Part shown: positions 1 through 6,608 of the stretch, piece by piece | Layout: the number at the start of each line of letters is the position of its first letter | Position numbering within the stretch: position 1 is the stretch's first letter | NCBI GenBank assembly: GCA_003650255.1 | Contig: QMOP01000035.1 | Coordinates: 1 to 9,615, forward strand | DNA: 9,615 nt | Direction of reading: 5' to 3' | Source of the DNA: Caldisericota bacterium | GTDB lineage: Bacteria; CG03; B21-G15 | Made by a program: the position numbers and the translations under genes | Notes under the pieces: generated by a model | The model's input: the letters and a program-made list of their open reading frames with translations, nothing else | The model's database searches: none | What the model was told of the DNA's origin: nothing

Positions 1-1
1 G

Positions 2-658
2 GATATACCTGAGAAAAGAAAAAAGAAGATTTCTGAAATTGAAAAGGGGTTTACCGAGAGGGAACTTATATGGATAATTGAAATTTTATCCCAGACAAAA
101 AATAAAATCAGATGGGCAAGGTTTCCAAGAGAGTATGTTGAACTTGACCTCTTAAAGATTGCTTCAGGTTATATTCCAATAGAAAAATTGATTGAAAACC
201 TTGATAATATTCATCTCTCTGAAACTAAAGAAACAAAAAAAGAGGAAGAAGGGGTTATAGAAGAAAAAAGGGGAGAAACTGATTATGAAAGTATGTGGAA
301 AAATTTTATTCTTTTTCTAAAAAAGGAAAAATCTCCTCATTATAATTACCTGAAAGTTGCAAGGAAAATTGTCAATTTAAAAGAGAAAAAATTAATTTTT
401 GAATTTCCTGAAGATAAAAAATTCAATAAAACACTTGCTGAAAAAAATAAGGAAAACCTCGAAAAAATATGGGAAAGAGTAAACGGGATTAGATGGAGTT
501 TTGATTTTACAATTAAGGAAAGCGAAAAGAAAAAAGAGGAACATCCAAAATTAAGATCAACCCCTCAGCAAATAAAAGAACAGGACCCTGAACTTAAAAA
601 AATAGAAGAGGAATTAAAAGAACTTGGTGGTTTCCTATCAGGTCCAATAGATGAGTGA
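2..658 (+). CDS. dnaX: DNA polymerase III subunit gamma/tau, C-terminal part (5' end outside window)
   Basis: This is the 3' end of the clamp-loader ATPase gene; the reading frame is open from base 2, giving 218 visible codons, and the ATPase domains lie upstream of the window. The first ~65 residues resemble DnaX domain III, the oligomerising collar: a helix around ELIWIIEIL, then RWARFPREYVELDLLKIA, matching the family pattern of a basic/aromatic segment followed by an 'lEla/llrla' helix. A Lys/Glu-rich linker follows, then a tau-like tail around YESMWKNFILFLKK with a beta segment KLIFEFPEDK and helix ENLEKIWERV. The TTG at 188 is an internal Leu codon, not a start. The last 8 bases overlap recR, a common dnaX-recR arrangement, here without the ybaB-type gene often found between them. 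Two slippery A-runs lie in frame (see findings). Identity is inferred from the collar motif plus the recR context. Confidence 0.88.
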   Translation, partial: DIPEKRKKKISEIEKGFTERELIWIIEILSQTKNKIRWARFPREYVELDLLKIASGYIPIEKLIENLDNIHLSETKETKKEEEGVIEEKRGETDYESMWKNFILFLKKEKSPHYNYLKVARKIVNLKEKKLIFEFPEDKKFNKTLAEKNKENLEKIWERVNGIRWSFDFTIKESEKKKEEHPKLRSTPQQIKEQDPELKKIEEELKELGGFLSGPIDE

Positions 659-1256
659 TTATCCAGAATCTGTCTTAAAAATAATAAGAGCATTAAAAAT
701 GCTACCTGAAATTGGACCAAAAATGGCTCAGAGAATTTCATTTGAAATTCTAAACTGGAAAAAGGAAGATTTTGAAAAATTTATAAAAGATATTGTTGAT
801 GGATATACAAAGACAAAAAAATGTAAAATATGCAATAATTTCTCTGAAAAAGAGATATGTAGTATCTGTGAAGACCCAACAAGAGAAAAGGAAAAACTCT
901 GTATTGTTGAAGATGTTCAGGGAATTAAAAGTATTGAGAGAACAAAAGTGTTTAAAGGAAGATATCATGTAATTGATTCTGTTATCAAACCCCTTGAAGG
1001 AAAAGGAGTGGATCAAATAGGAATTGAAAAAATAATTGAAAGAATCAAAAAGGATAAAATAAAAGAAATTATAATTGCACTAAATCCAAGAAGTGAAAGA
1101 GAAATAACATCAATTTACATAAAGGATGAAAGAAAAAAAGTATTTCCAGAGATAAAGATAACAAAACTTGCAAGAGGAATTCCTCTGGGAACAGAAATTG
1201 AGTATGCTGATGAACTCACTTTAAAAGAAGCAATTGAAGGAAGAAAAGAGATTTAG
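651..1256 (+). CDS. recR: Recombination mediator protein RecR
   Basis: RecR acts with RecO (and RecF) to load RecA onto single-stranded DNA at gaps. At 201 residues it has normal family length and all expected parts: a helix-hairpin-helix at 18-34 (LPEIGPKMAQRISFEIL), a four-Cys zinc finger (Cys58, Cys61, Cys70, Cys73), and a Toprim domain from about 82 to 180 opening with LCIVEDVQGI. The C-terminal signature is LARGIPLGTEIEYADELTL (173-191). The Toprim segment usually written NPTvEGeaTa reads NPRSEREIT (145-153), a mild departure. The ATG lies inside the last codons of dnaX with only weak Shine-Dalgarno pairing, suggesting translational coupling. Its TAG stop interlocks with the xerD TAA stop on the opposite strand. 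Confidence 0.96.
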   Translation: MSDYPESVLKIIRALKMLPEIGPKMAQRISFEILNWKKEDFEKFIKDIVDGYTKTKKCKICNNFSEKEICSICEDPTREKEKLCIVEDVQGIKSIERTKVFKGRYHVIDSVIKPLEGKGVDQIGIEKIIERIKKDKIKEIIIALNPRSEREITSIYIKDERKKVFPEIKITKLARGIPLGTEIEYADELTLKEAIEGRKEI

Positions 1257-2095
1257 GGTCTTGGATGATAAATCCTGTGTAGTTCCTTTAATCTCTTTTT
1301 TGTAATATGTGTATAAATTTGGGTTGTTGAGATATTCTTATGCCCAAGAAGTTCCTGAATACTTCTTAAATCTGCTCCTCTTTCTAATAAATGAGTTGCA
1401 AATGAGTGCCTTAATGTATGGGGACTTATATTTTTTCTTATTCCTGCTTGAAATGATCTTCTTTTTATCATTTTCCACAAACCAACCCTTGTAATTGGTC
1501 TTCCTTTTCTTACCTCAAAAACAAAATATGGTTCATAAGGAAGATTTCTTAAATAATCCATAACTGCTTCCTTTGCCTTTCTTCCAATTGGAACAATCCT
1601 CTCTTTACTTCTCTTCCCTTTACATTTAAGGAATCCATATTCAAGATTCAAATCCTCCATTTTTAAATTCGCAAGTTCAGAAACCCTTAACCCTGTTGCA
1701 TACATCAATTCTATTACTGCTTTTTCCCTTTTTTGCTTTAAAGTTGTTGCAGGCATTTTAAGTAACCTCTCAACCTCTTCAATAGAAATAACATCAGGAA
1801 GTTCTCTTGAAAGTTTTGGAGTTTTTATATTTGAGGTTGGATCATTCTCAATATACCCTTCTCTTATAAGAAACTTAAAAAATGTCCTTATACTTGATAT
1901 TCTTCTTGCAACTGTCTGAGGAGAAACCTCTCTTCTCTCATTTCTCAAAAACTCAACTATGTCTTTGTATTCAATTTTTTTCACATCCTTCTTTACAAAG
2001 TTAAGAAACCTCTCAATATCCCTTTTATATGATGAGACAGTATTAGAACTTGCTCCCTTTTCAACCTTTAAATATTCAACAAATTCATTAACCAC
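1253..2095 (-). CDS. xerD: Site-specific tyrosine recombinase XerD/XerC
   Basis: Tyrosine recombinase of the Xer type, which resolves chromosome dimers at dif. It has 280 residues, slightly short of the ~298 typical of XerD. A SAM-like core-binding domain (about 1-85, including FVEYLKVEKGAS and NTVSSYKRDIERF) precedes the catalytic domain. Catalytic residues seen: Arg137 in ATGLRVSEL, a Lys in the CKGKRSKERIVPI hairpin (158-170), His226 and Arg229 in SPHTLRHSFATHLLE, His252 in LLGHKNISTTQIYTH and nucleophile Tyr261. The C-terminus LHRIYHPRP resembles the 'HPRA' end of XerD/XerC. It starts at GTG (2095), preceded by AGGAGAGGTGAGGA, a strong ribosome site inside the 3' end of the hydrolase gene; the two overlap by 28 bases. 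It is the last gene of the recA operon. XerD rather than XerC is a lean, not a certainty. Its place among core genes argues against a phage integrase. Confidence 0.85.
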   Translation of the reverse strand: MVNEFVEYLKVEKGASSNTVSSYKRDIERFLNFVKKDVKKIEYKDIVEFLRNERREVSPQTVARRISSIRTFFKFLIREGYIENDPTSNIKTPKLSRELPDVISIEEVERLLKMPATTLKQKREKAVIELMYATGLRVSELANLKMEDLNLEYGFLKCKGKRSKERIVPIGRKAKEAVMDYLRNLPYEPYFVFEVRKGRPITRVGLWKMIKRRSFQAGIRKNISPHTLRHSFATHLLERGADLRSIQELLGHKNISTTQIYTHITKKRLKELHRIYHPRP

Positions 2096-2667
2096 TTCCT
2101 CACCTCTCCTATAGTTGTATTCTCACCATGTCCTGGAAAAACTTCTGTTTTATCCGGGAGTGTAAGAATCTTTTCCTTAATTGACTTTTTTATCTCATCA
2201 ATACTTCCACCTGGGAAATCAACCCTTCCAATACCATTTGAAAATACAGTATCTCCTGTAAAAATCTTATCATCTATAAGATATGAAACAGAACCCTTTG
2301 TATGCCCTGGAGTATGAATGACTCTTATAATCTTCCCACAAAATTCAAAATCACTATCTATTATAAAATCTGGCTTAATTGAAATATTTTCTCCAAAATA
2401 TTCAGAAAGATTAAGATATGGATTTAAAAGAAATTCAACTTCATCCTTATAACAACCAAAAGGAATATCTCCTCTTTTCTTTAAACCGTATATATGGTCA
2501 TAATGTGAATGAGTAAGAATTATTTTTTCTATTTTGATTGAATTATTCATACAATAGTTAATTATCTCACTCATACCCGGACAATCAATTAAAATTGCTT
2601 TTTTCTCTCTAATAAGTAAATAGGAATTTGTCTCAAATTCTCCTATCGTGAATTTCTTTATATTCAA
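2068..2667 (-). CDS. Metallo-beta-lactamase-fold hydrolase, glyoxalase II-like
   Basis: Small single-domain MBL-fold metalloenzyme (199 residues) of the YcbL/YqgX-like, glyoxalase II-related type, expected to be cytoplasmic with a dinuclear metal site. The full ligand set is visible: THSHYDH (His53, His55, Asp57, His58), His122 in HTPGHTKGSVSYL, Asp139 in IFTGDTVF, and His180 in FPGHGENTT. The segment GIGRVDFPGGS (145-155) is characteristic of this subgroup. It lacks the C-terminal glutathione-binding domain of true hydroxyacylglutathione hydrolases, so the substrate is unknown. The TTG start shares bases with the recA TGA stop (TTGA, 2667-2664), and its 3' end contains the start of xerD. That places it in the recA operon and suggests coupled translation. 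The fold and metal site are sure; the role is not. Confidence 0.93.
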   Translation of the reverse strand: MNIKKFTIGEFETNSYLLIREKKAILIDCPGMSEIINYCMNNSIKIEKIILTHSHYDHIYGLKKRGDIPFGCYKDEVEFLLNPYLNLSEYFGENISIKPDFIIDSDFEFCGKIIRVIHTPGHTKGSVSYLIDDKIFTGDTVFSNGIGRVDFPGGSIDEIKKSIKEKILTLPDKTEVFPGHGENTTIGEVRKWLMNLLNI

Positions 2668-3671
2668 CTTGAAAATGCTTTCTTCTTTATCTCTTCCTCA
2701 ATTTTATCAGCAATATCTGGATTTGCTTTTAAAAAATTCCTTGCAGCCTCTTTTCCCTGACCAAGTTTAACATTTCCAAATGTAAACCATGTTCCCTGCC
2801 TTTTCACGACATCGTAAAGAACTCCTGTATCAATTAAAGACGCTTCTCTTGAAATACCCTCTTCAAAATACATATCAAATTCAGCACTTCTAAAAGGAGG
2901 AGCAACCTTATTCTTTGAAACCTTAACAGAAACCCTTATTCCTATAACTTTATCTCCTTTCTTAATTGATCCGATTCTCTTGACCTCAAGACGAACTGAA
3001 GAGTAAAACTTCAATGCCCTTCCACCTGGTGTTGTCTCAGGAACTCCTCCAAATCCAAAAGTATGAATTTTTTCTCTTACCTGATTTATAAAAATTACTG
3101 CTGTTCTTGATTTTGAAATGCTTGAAGTAAGTTTTCTCAATGCCTGGGACATAAGACGTGCCTGAAGTCCTATTTGAGAATCACCCATACTTCCCTCAAC
3201 CTCTGCTTTAGGAACAAGAGCAGCAACAGAATCAATTACAATTATATCAACAGCACCACTTCTTACAAGTGTCTCTGCTATTTCAAGTGCCTGTTCACCA
3301 TTGTCTGGCTGTGAAATAAGAAGTTTGTCAACATCAACTCCAAGTTTTTTAGCATAAATTGGGTCAAGAGCATGCTCTGCATCTATAAATGCTGCTATAC
3401 CACCATTTTTTTGAACATTTGCAATTAACTGAAGTGAAAGTGTTGTCTTTCCTCCTCCTTCTGGCCCATAAACCTCAATAATTCTTCCCCTTGGAATACC
3501 ACCAACTCCAAGGGCTATATCAAGTGATATTGCTCCTGTTGGAATAACCTCAACCTTTCCTCTAAATTTCTCATCTCCCAATCTCATTATTGCACCTTTA
3601 CCAAACCTCTTTGTAATCTGTTCAATTGCTATCTCCAAACTCTTTTTTCTCTCATCCTTCTTCTCCTTCAT
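2664..3671 (-). CDS. recA: Recombinase RecA
   Basis: RecA forms an ATP-dependent filament on single-stranded DNA, catalyses strand exchange and activates the SOS response. The 335 residues cover the core but lack the long acidic tail of E. coli RecA (353). Seen: Walker A GPEGGGKTT (69-77, where many RecAs have GPESSGKTT), DAEHALDP with catalytic Glu99, Walker B IIVIDS (Asp147), loop L1 around EVEGSMGDSQIGLQARL (157-173), and loop L2 with NQVREKIHTFGFGG and PETTPGG. L2 is two residues longer than in E. coli. The C-terminal lobe is present (GQGKEAARNFLKANPDIADKI). The ATG is preceded by GGGAGGAAAG, a strong Shine-Dalgarno site spaced 4 bases. It overlaps the next operon gene by 4 bases. No recX, cinA or thpR is seen beside it. 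Confidence 0.99.
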   Translation of the reverse strand: MKEKKDERKKSLEIAIEQITKRFGKGAIMRLGDEKFRGKVEVIPTGAISLDIALGVGGIPRGRIIEVYGPEGGGKTTLSLQLIANVQKNGGIAAFIDAEHALDPIYAKKLGVDVDKLLISQPDNGEQALEIAETLVRSGAVDIIVIDSVAALVPKAEVEGSMGDSQIGLQARLMSQALRKLTSSISKSRTAVIFINQVREKIHTFGFGGVPETTPGGRALKFYSSVRLEVKRIGSIKKGDKVIGIRVSVKVSKNKVAPPFRSAEFDMYFEEGISREASLIDTGVLYDVVKRQGTWFTFGNVKLGQGKEAARNFLKANPDIADKIEEEIKKKAFSS

Positions 3672-3780
3672 CTTTCCTCCCGGCTTTTCACAAATCTCTT
3701 ATACCATTCTTCAAACTCTTTTTTAAATAATTCCTTTACTTCCTCAAAAATTTCAAGGCCCTTAGAAATTTAATTTCCAT
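3668..3780 (-). pseudogene. Short, probably frameshifted reading frame upstream of recA
   Basis: On the minus strand an ATG at 3780, with an AAGGA Shine-Dalgarno element 8 bases upstream, opens MEIKFLRALKFLRK and stops at TAA (3738-3736). A second frame, open from 3769 to 3668, lacks a normal start codon but reads as a Lys/Glu-rich helix (EVKELFKKEFEEWYKRFVK). It ends in TGA overlapping the recA ATG as ATGA, the junction used elsewhere in this window. The two frames join as one 37-residue protein if one T is added to the T5 run at 3750-3746. Possible readings: a gene with a real or assembly-derived single-base deletion, a frameshifted small protein, or a 14-residue leader peptide. I recognise no family. 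The composition and the ATGA junction are the support; the short length is the weakness. Confidence 0.4.
3676..3680 (-). promoter_or_regulatory. recA ribosome binding site
   Basis: GGAGG on the minus strand, 4 bases before the recA ATG (3671). It fixes the recA start and lies within the last codons of the short frame upstream. Confidence 0.85.
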
Positions 3781-3800
3781 ATCCTTTTTCCTTTCTTATT

Positions 3801-3829
3801 ATCCTATCAAGAAACACAGAGCAAGTCAA
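3801..3829 (-). promoter_or_regulatory. Sigma70-like promoter for recA operon
   Basis: Minus strand: -35 TTGACT (3829-3824), 17-base spacer, -10 TAGGAT (3806-3801), matching the consensus at 5/6 and 4/6. Predicted transcription starts near 3794, giving a leader of about 120 bases that includes the short frame at 3780-3668. I see no LexA box of the CTG-N10-CAG or GAAC-N4-GTTC type, so SOS control is not evident. Confidence 0.5.
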
Positions 3830-3866
3830 GGAGGTAATAACTCTCTAGCGAATGATCCAAAAATAC

Positions 3867-3895
3867 TTGATTTTTTAAGTTAAATTAGTTACACT
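3867..3895 (+). promoter_or_regulatory. Promoter abutting the xdh start codon (leaderless-type)
   Basis: TTGATT (3867-3872), 17-base spacer, TACACT (3890-3895). Seven bases past the -10 lies about 3902, with the xdh ATG at 3904, so a transcript from here would have essentially no 5' leader. The bases before the ATG (ACTTTTTTATT) hold no Shine-Dalgarno sequence, and an in-frame TAG at 3886-3888 excludes a start further upstream. Each hexamer matches the consensus at 4/6. Confidence 0.45.
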
Positions 3896-3903
3896 TTTTT
3901 ATT

Positions 3904-6156
3904 ATGGAGATAGTTGGTTCTTCAAAAATAAGAAAAGATGCTTTTGATAAGGTTACTGGAAAAGCAAGGTTTGTTGATGACTACAAAAGGGGAGACGAGT
4001 TATATGCTGTAACATTCAGAAGTCCCCGTCCACACATAAAGATTATTTCAATTGATACAGAGGAAGCAAAAAAGATTGAAGGAGTTGCTGGAGTATTCAC
4101 GTATAAGGATATCCCAGGAGTAAATAAAGTCCCTCTTGTTTTTGATGATTATCCTTTTCTTGCTGAGGATGTATGTAAATTTTATGGTCAACCAATAGCA
4201 CTTGTTGTTGCAGTAAGTAAGGAAATAGCAAGAAAGGCATTGAAGAAAATAAAACTTAAATATAAGGAATTACCTGCTGTTTTTGACCCACTTGAAGCAA
4301 TGAAAAAGGATGCTCCAAAGATTTATGGAAAGGATAATGTTTTCAGGGCATATAAAATAAGAAAAGGAGATATAAATAGAGGGTTTAAGGAAGCAGATGT
4401 TGTGATTGAAAGAACATACAGAACAAATTATCAGGTTCATTCATATCTTGAGACACAGGGGATGCTTGCTGAACCTTCAATTGATGGTTCAATTACTGTT
4501 TATGGAACAATGCAGTGTCCATTTTATGTTCTGGATGCTGTCTCAAATATTCTTGGTATTCCTCAAAGTAAAATAAGGGTTGTTCAGACAACAACAGGAG
4601 GAGCTTTTGGAGGTAAAGAGGATGTTCCATCAATTGTTGCAGGACATGCTGCACTCTGCAGTTTTCTTACAAATAGACCTGTCAAACTTATTTATACAAG
4701 GGAAGAAGATTTTGATTCAATGTCAAAAAGGCATCCTGGATGGATAAATATAAAGATTGGAGCAAAAAGAAATGGGAAAATTACTGCAATTAAGGTTAAA
4801 TATGTTCTTGATGGTGGAGCTTTTGCAACTTTGAGTCCAATAGTTTTATGGAGAGGAACGGTTCACTCTACAGGTCCGTATGATATAGAAAATGTCTGGG
4901 TTGATTCATTTGCAGTTGCAACAAATAAGGTTCCATGTGGTGCTTTTAGAGGATTTGGTCAGCCACAGGCAAACTTTGCAAATGAGTCAATAATTGATGA
5001 ACTTGCTCATGAACTTAAAATGAATCCTCTTGAATTAAGGAAGAAGAATTTTCTTGACATAGGAAAGAAGACAGCAACAGGACATCTTATAAAGGAAAGT
5101 TGTGGATTAAAGAAGGTTGTTGACAAGATCACAAAGATTTCAAATTTCAATAAAAAGTGGAAAGATCCTCAAAATAAAAAAGGTAGAATTAGAAGAGGAA
5201 TAGGAATTGCTACAAGTTTTTATGGAGTTGGTCTTGGTGCAGAGGGTAAATTTTTAGAAAAAGCAGGAGCACATGTTCAGATTTTTAAGGATGGATCAGT
5301 TCTTGTTGCTGTTGGAAATACTGAAATGGGACAGGGTGCATTTACTGTTCTTACTCAGATTGCATCAGAAATACTTGGAGCACCATATGAAGTTGTAAAC
5401 ATTATTGAACCTGATACAACAAGAATTCCTGATTCAGGCCCAACAGTTGCATCAAGAACAACTGTTATGAGTGGAAATGCAATAATAAATGCTTGTAAGA
5501 TTTTAAGAAGGAGAATTGATGGTGTTGTAAGAGATATTTTCAATGTAAGAGGAAAGGTTATTTCAAAGAATGGATATTATTATGCTGGTGGAAAGAGGAT
5601 AAGTTATTTTGATGCTGTAAAGGAGTGTTATAATAGAAGGGTTAAAATGGCAGAGCAGGGTTTTTATAGGGTTGAAGGAACAACTTTTGACAGAAAGACA
5701 GGAATTGGAGATGCATATTTTACCTATACTTATTCCTGTATGGTTGCTGAGGTTGAGGTTGATATTGAACTCGGCACTGTTAAGATCTTAAGATTTTATT
5801 CAGGGCATGACATAGGAAAGGCAGTAAATCCCAAATTAGCAGAAGGACAGATTGAGGGTGGTGCTGTTCAGGGAATAGGTTATGCACTTTATGAAAATCT
5901 TGTTCTTGAAGAGGGAAGAATTATAACGAATAATTTCACTGGTTATATTATCCCAACTATAAAGGATATTCCAGATGATATTAGAGTTGTGATTGTTGAG
6001 GAGAAGTACCCGAATGGCCCATATGGAGCAAAAGGATTAGGTGAACCCCCTTTGATTGCTGCAGCACCAGCAATTGCAAATGCAATCTTTAATGCAACAG
6101 GAAAGAGAATAAGAAGTTTGCCGATTCTACCTGAGAAGATTGTTTTTCAAGAATGA
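3904..6156 (+). CDS. Xanthine dehydrogenase-family molybdopterin-binding (large) subunit
   Basis: Catalytic subunit of a heterotrimeric molybdenum hydroxylase, which carries Mo-pterin cytosine dinucleotide and hydroxylates a heterocycle or aldehyde with water as oxygen donor. At 750 residues it has normal length. An a/b hammerhead domain (about 18-130, from KVTGKARFVDD) precedes the Mo domains. Motifs: TTGGAFGGKED (230-240), PCGAFRGFGQPQ (344-355), GNTEMGQGAF (471-480), GPTVASRTTVMSGNA (512-526), EGGAVQGIGY (651-660) and GLGEPPLIAA (711-720) with the catalytic Glu714. Glu239 and Arg349 match xanthine oxidase Glu802 and Arg880, which bind purines. The AYRCSFR loop of Mo-Cu CO dehydrogenase is absent. 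The next gene overlaps by ATGA. First gene of the operon; no Shine-Dalgarno site. Family certain, substrate inferred only. Confidence 0.95.
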   Translation: MEIVGSSKIRKDAFDKVTGKARFVDDYKRGDELYAVTFRSPRPHIKIISIDTEEAKKIEGVAGVFTYKDIPGVNKVPLVFDDYPFLAEDVCKFYGQPIALVVAVSKEIARKALKKIKLKYKELPAVFDPLEAMKKDAPKIYGKDNVFRAYKIRKGDINRGFKEADVVIERTYRTNYQVHSYLETQGMLAEPSIDGSITVYGTMQCPFYVLDAVSNILGIPQSKIRVVQTTTGGAFGGKEDVPSIVAGHAALCSFLTNRPVKLIYTREEDFDSMSKRHPGWINIKIGAKRNGKITAIKVKYVLDGGAFATLSPIVLWRGTVHSTGPYDIENVWVDSFAVATNKVPCGAFRGFGQPQANFANESIIDELAHELKMNPLELRKKNFLDIGKKTATGHLIKESCGLKKVVDKITKISNFNKKWKDPQNKKGRIRRGIGIATSFYGVGLGAEGKFLEKAGAHVQIFKDGSVLVAVGNTEMGQGAFTVLTQIASEILGAPYEVVNIIEPDTTRIPDSGPTVASRTTVMSGNAIINACKILRRRIDGVVRDIFNVRGKVISKNGYYYAGGKRISYFDAVKECYNRRVKMAEQGFYRVEGTTFDRKTGIGDAYFTYTYSCMVAEVEVDIELGTVKILRFYSGHDIGKAVNPKLAEGQIEGGAVQGIGYALYENLVLEEGRIITNNFTGYIIPTIKDIPDDIRVVIVEEKYPNGPYGAKGLGEPPLIAAAPAIANAIFNATGKRIRSLPILPEKIVFQE

Positions 6157-6608
6157 AGGTTAGATTTAAATTAAACGGAAAATGGGTTGATGTTGAAGTT
6201 TCTCCTCTTAAAACACTACTTGAGGTTTTAAGGGAGAACTTTAATTTAACAGGCACAAAAGAAGGATGTGGGAAGGGAGAGTGTGGTGCCTGTACAGTTA
6301 TTTTAGATGGGAAAGCAGTTAACTCCTGTCTTATACCAATTTCCCAGGTTGATGGAAAAGAGGTTATTACAATTGAAGGTATAACAAAAAATAATGAATT
6401 ACATCCAATTCAAAAAGCATTTATTGAAGAGGGTGCAGTTCAGTGTGGGTTTTGCACTCCTGGATTTGTTATGAGTGTAAAGGCACTTCTTGATAAAAAG
6501 AAAAAACCGAGTGATGAGGAGATAAAGGAGGCAATAGAAGGAAATCTCTGCAGATGTACAGGATATGTTAAGATTTTAAAAGCAATAAAGAAACTCATAC
6601 AGAAATGA
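6153..6608 (+). CDS. Xanthine dehydrogenase-family [2Fe-2S] (small) subunit
   Basis: Electron-transfer subunit passing electrons from the Mo site toward FAD. Its 151 residues carry both clusters of the family. The plant-ferredoxin-type N-terminal cluster is held by Cys39, Cys44, Cys47 (GCGKGECGACTV) and Cys59 (NSCL). The helical C-terminal cluster, nearest the Mo site, is held by Cys98 and Cys101 (VQCGFCTPGFVMS) with Cys133 and Cys135 (NLCRCTGY). Gln97 before Cys98 is the residue that normally contacts the pterin. All eight ligands are present, so it should be functional. It overlaps both neighbours by ATGA, implying coupled translation; upstream Shine-Dalgarno pairing is weak. Confidence 0.97.
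   Translation: MKVRFKLNGKWVDVEVSPLKTLLEVLRENFNLTGTKEGCGKGECGACTVILDGKAVNSCLIPISQVDGKEVITIEGITKNNELHPIQKAFIEEGAVQCGFCTPGFVMSVKALLDKKKKPSDEEIKEAIEGNLCRCTGYVKILKAIKKLIQK

Noticed and set aside
188..658. TTG at 188 as the start of a separate 156-residue protein
   Set aside because: The frame is open without break from base 2, and the upstream residues continue the DnaX collar homology, so this is an internal codon.
750..1016. Antisense open frame within recR
   Set aside because: It is fully contained in a clear recR and its product has no recognisable domain; a shadow of Lys/Glu-rich coding.
1309..1494. Plus-strand open frame inside xerD
   Set aside because: It lies opposite the catalytic part of the recombinase, with no ribosome site or domain.
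1253..2095. Phage or integron integrase marking a mobile island
   Set aside because: The protein is compact and Xer-like with an HPR-type end, sits in an operon with recA, and no tRNA or attachment-site duplication is visible.
3672..3903. LexA/SOS box controlling recA
   Set aside because: No CTG-N10-CAG or GAAC-N4-GTTC palindrome found in the gap; a lineage-specific operator cannot be excluded.
5355..5543. Antisense open frame inside the Mo subunit gene
   Set aside because: It sits opposite the conserved GPTVASRTT region, so it is explained by the sense protein; the same applies to 6709-6969 and 8815-9021.
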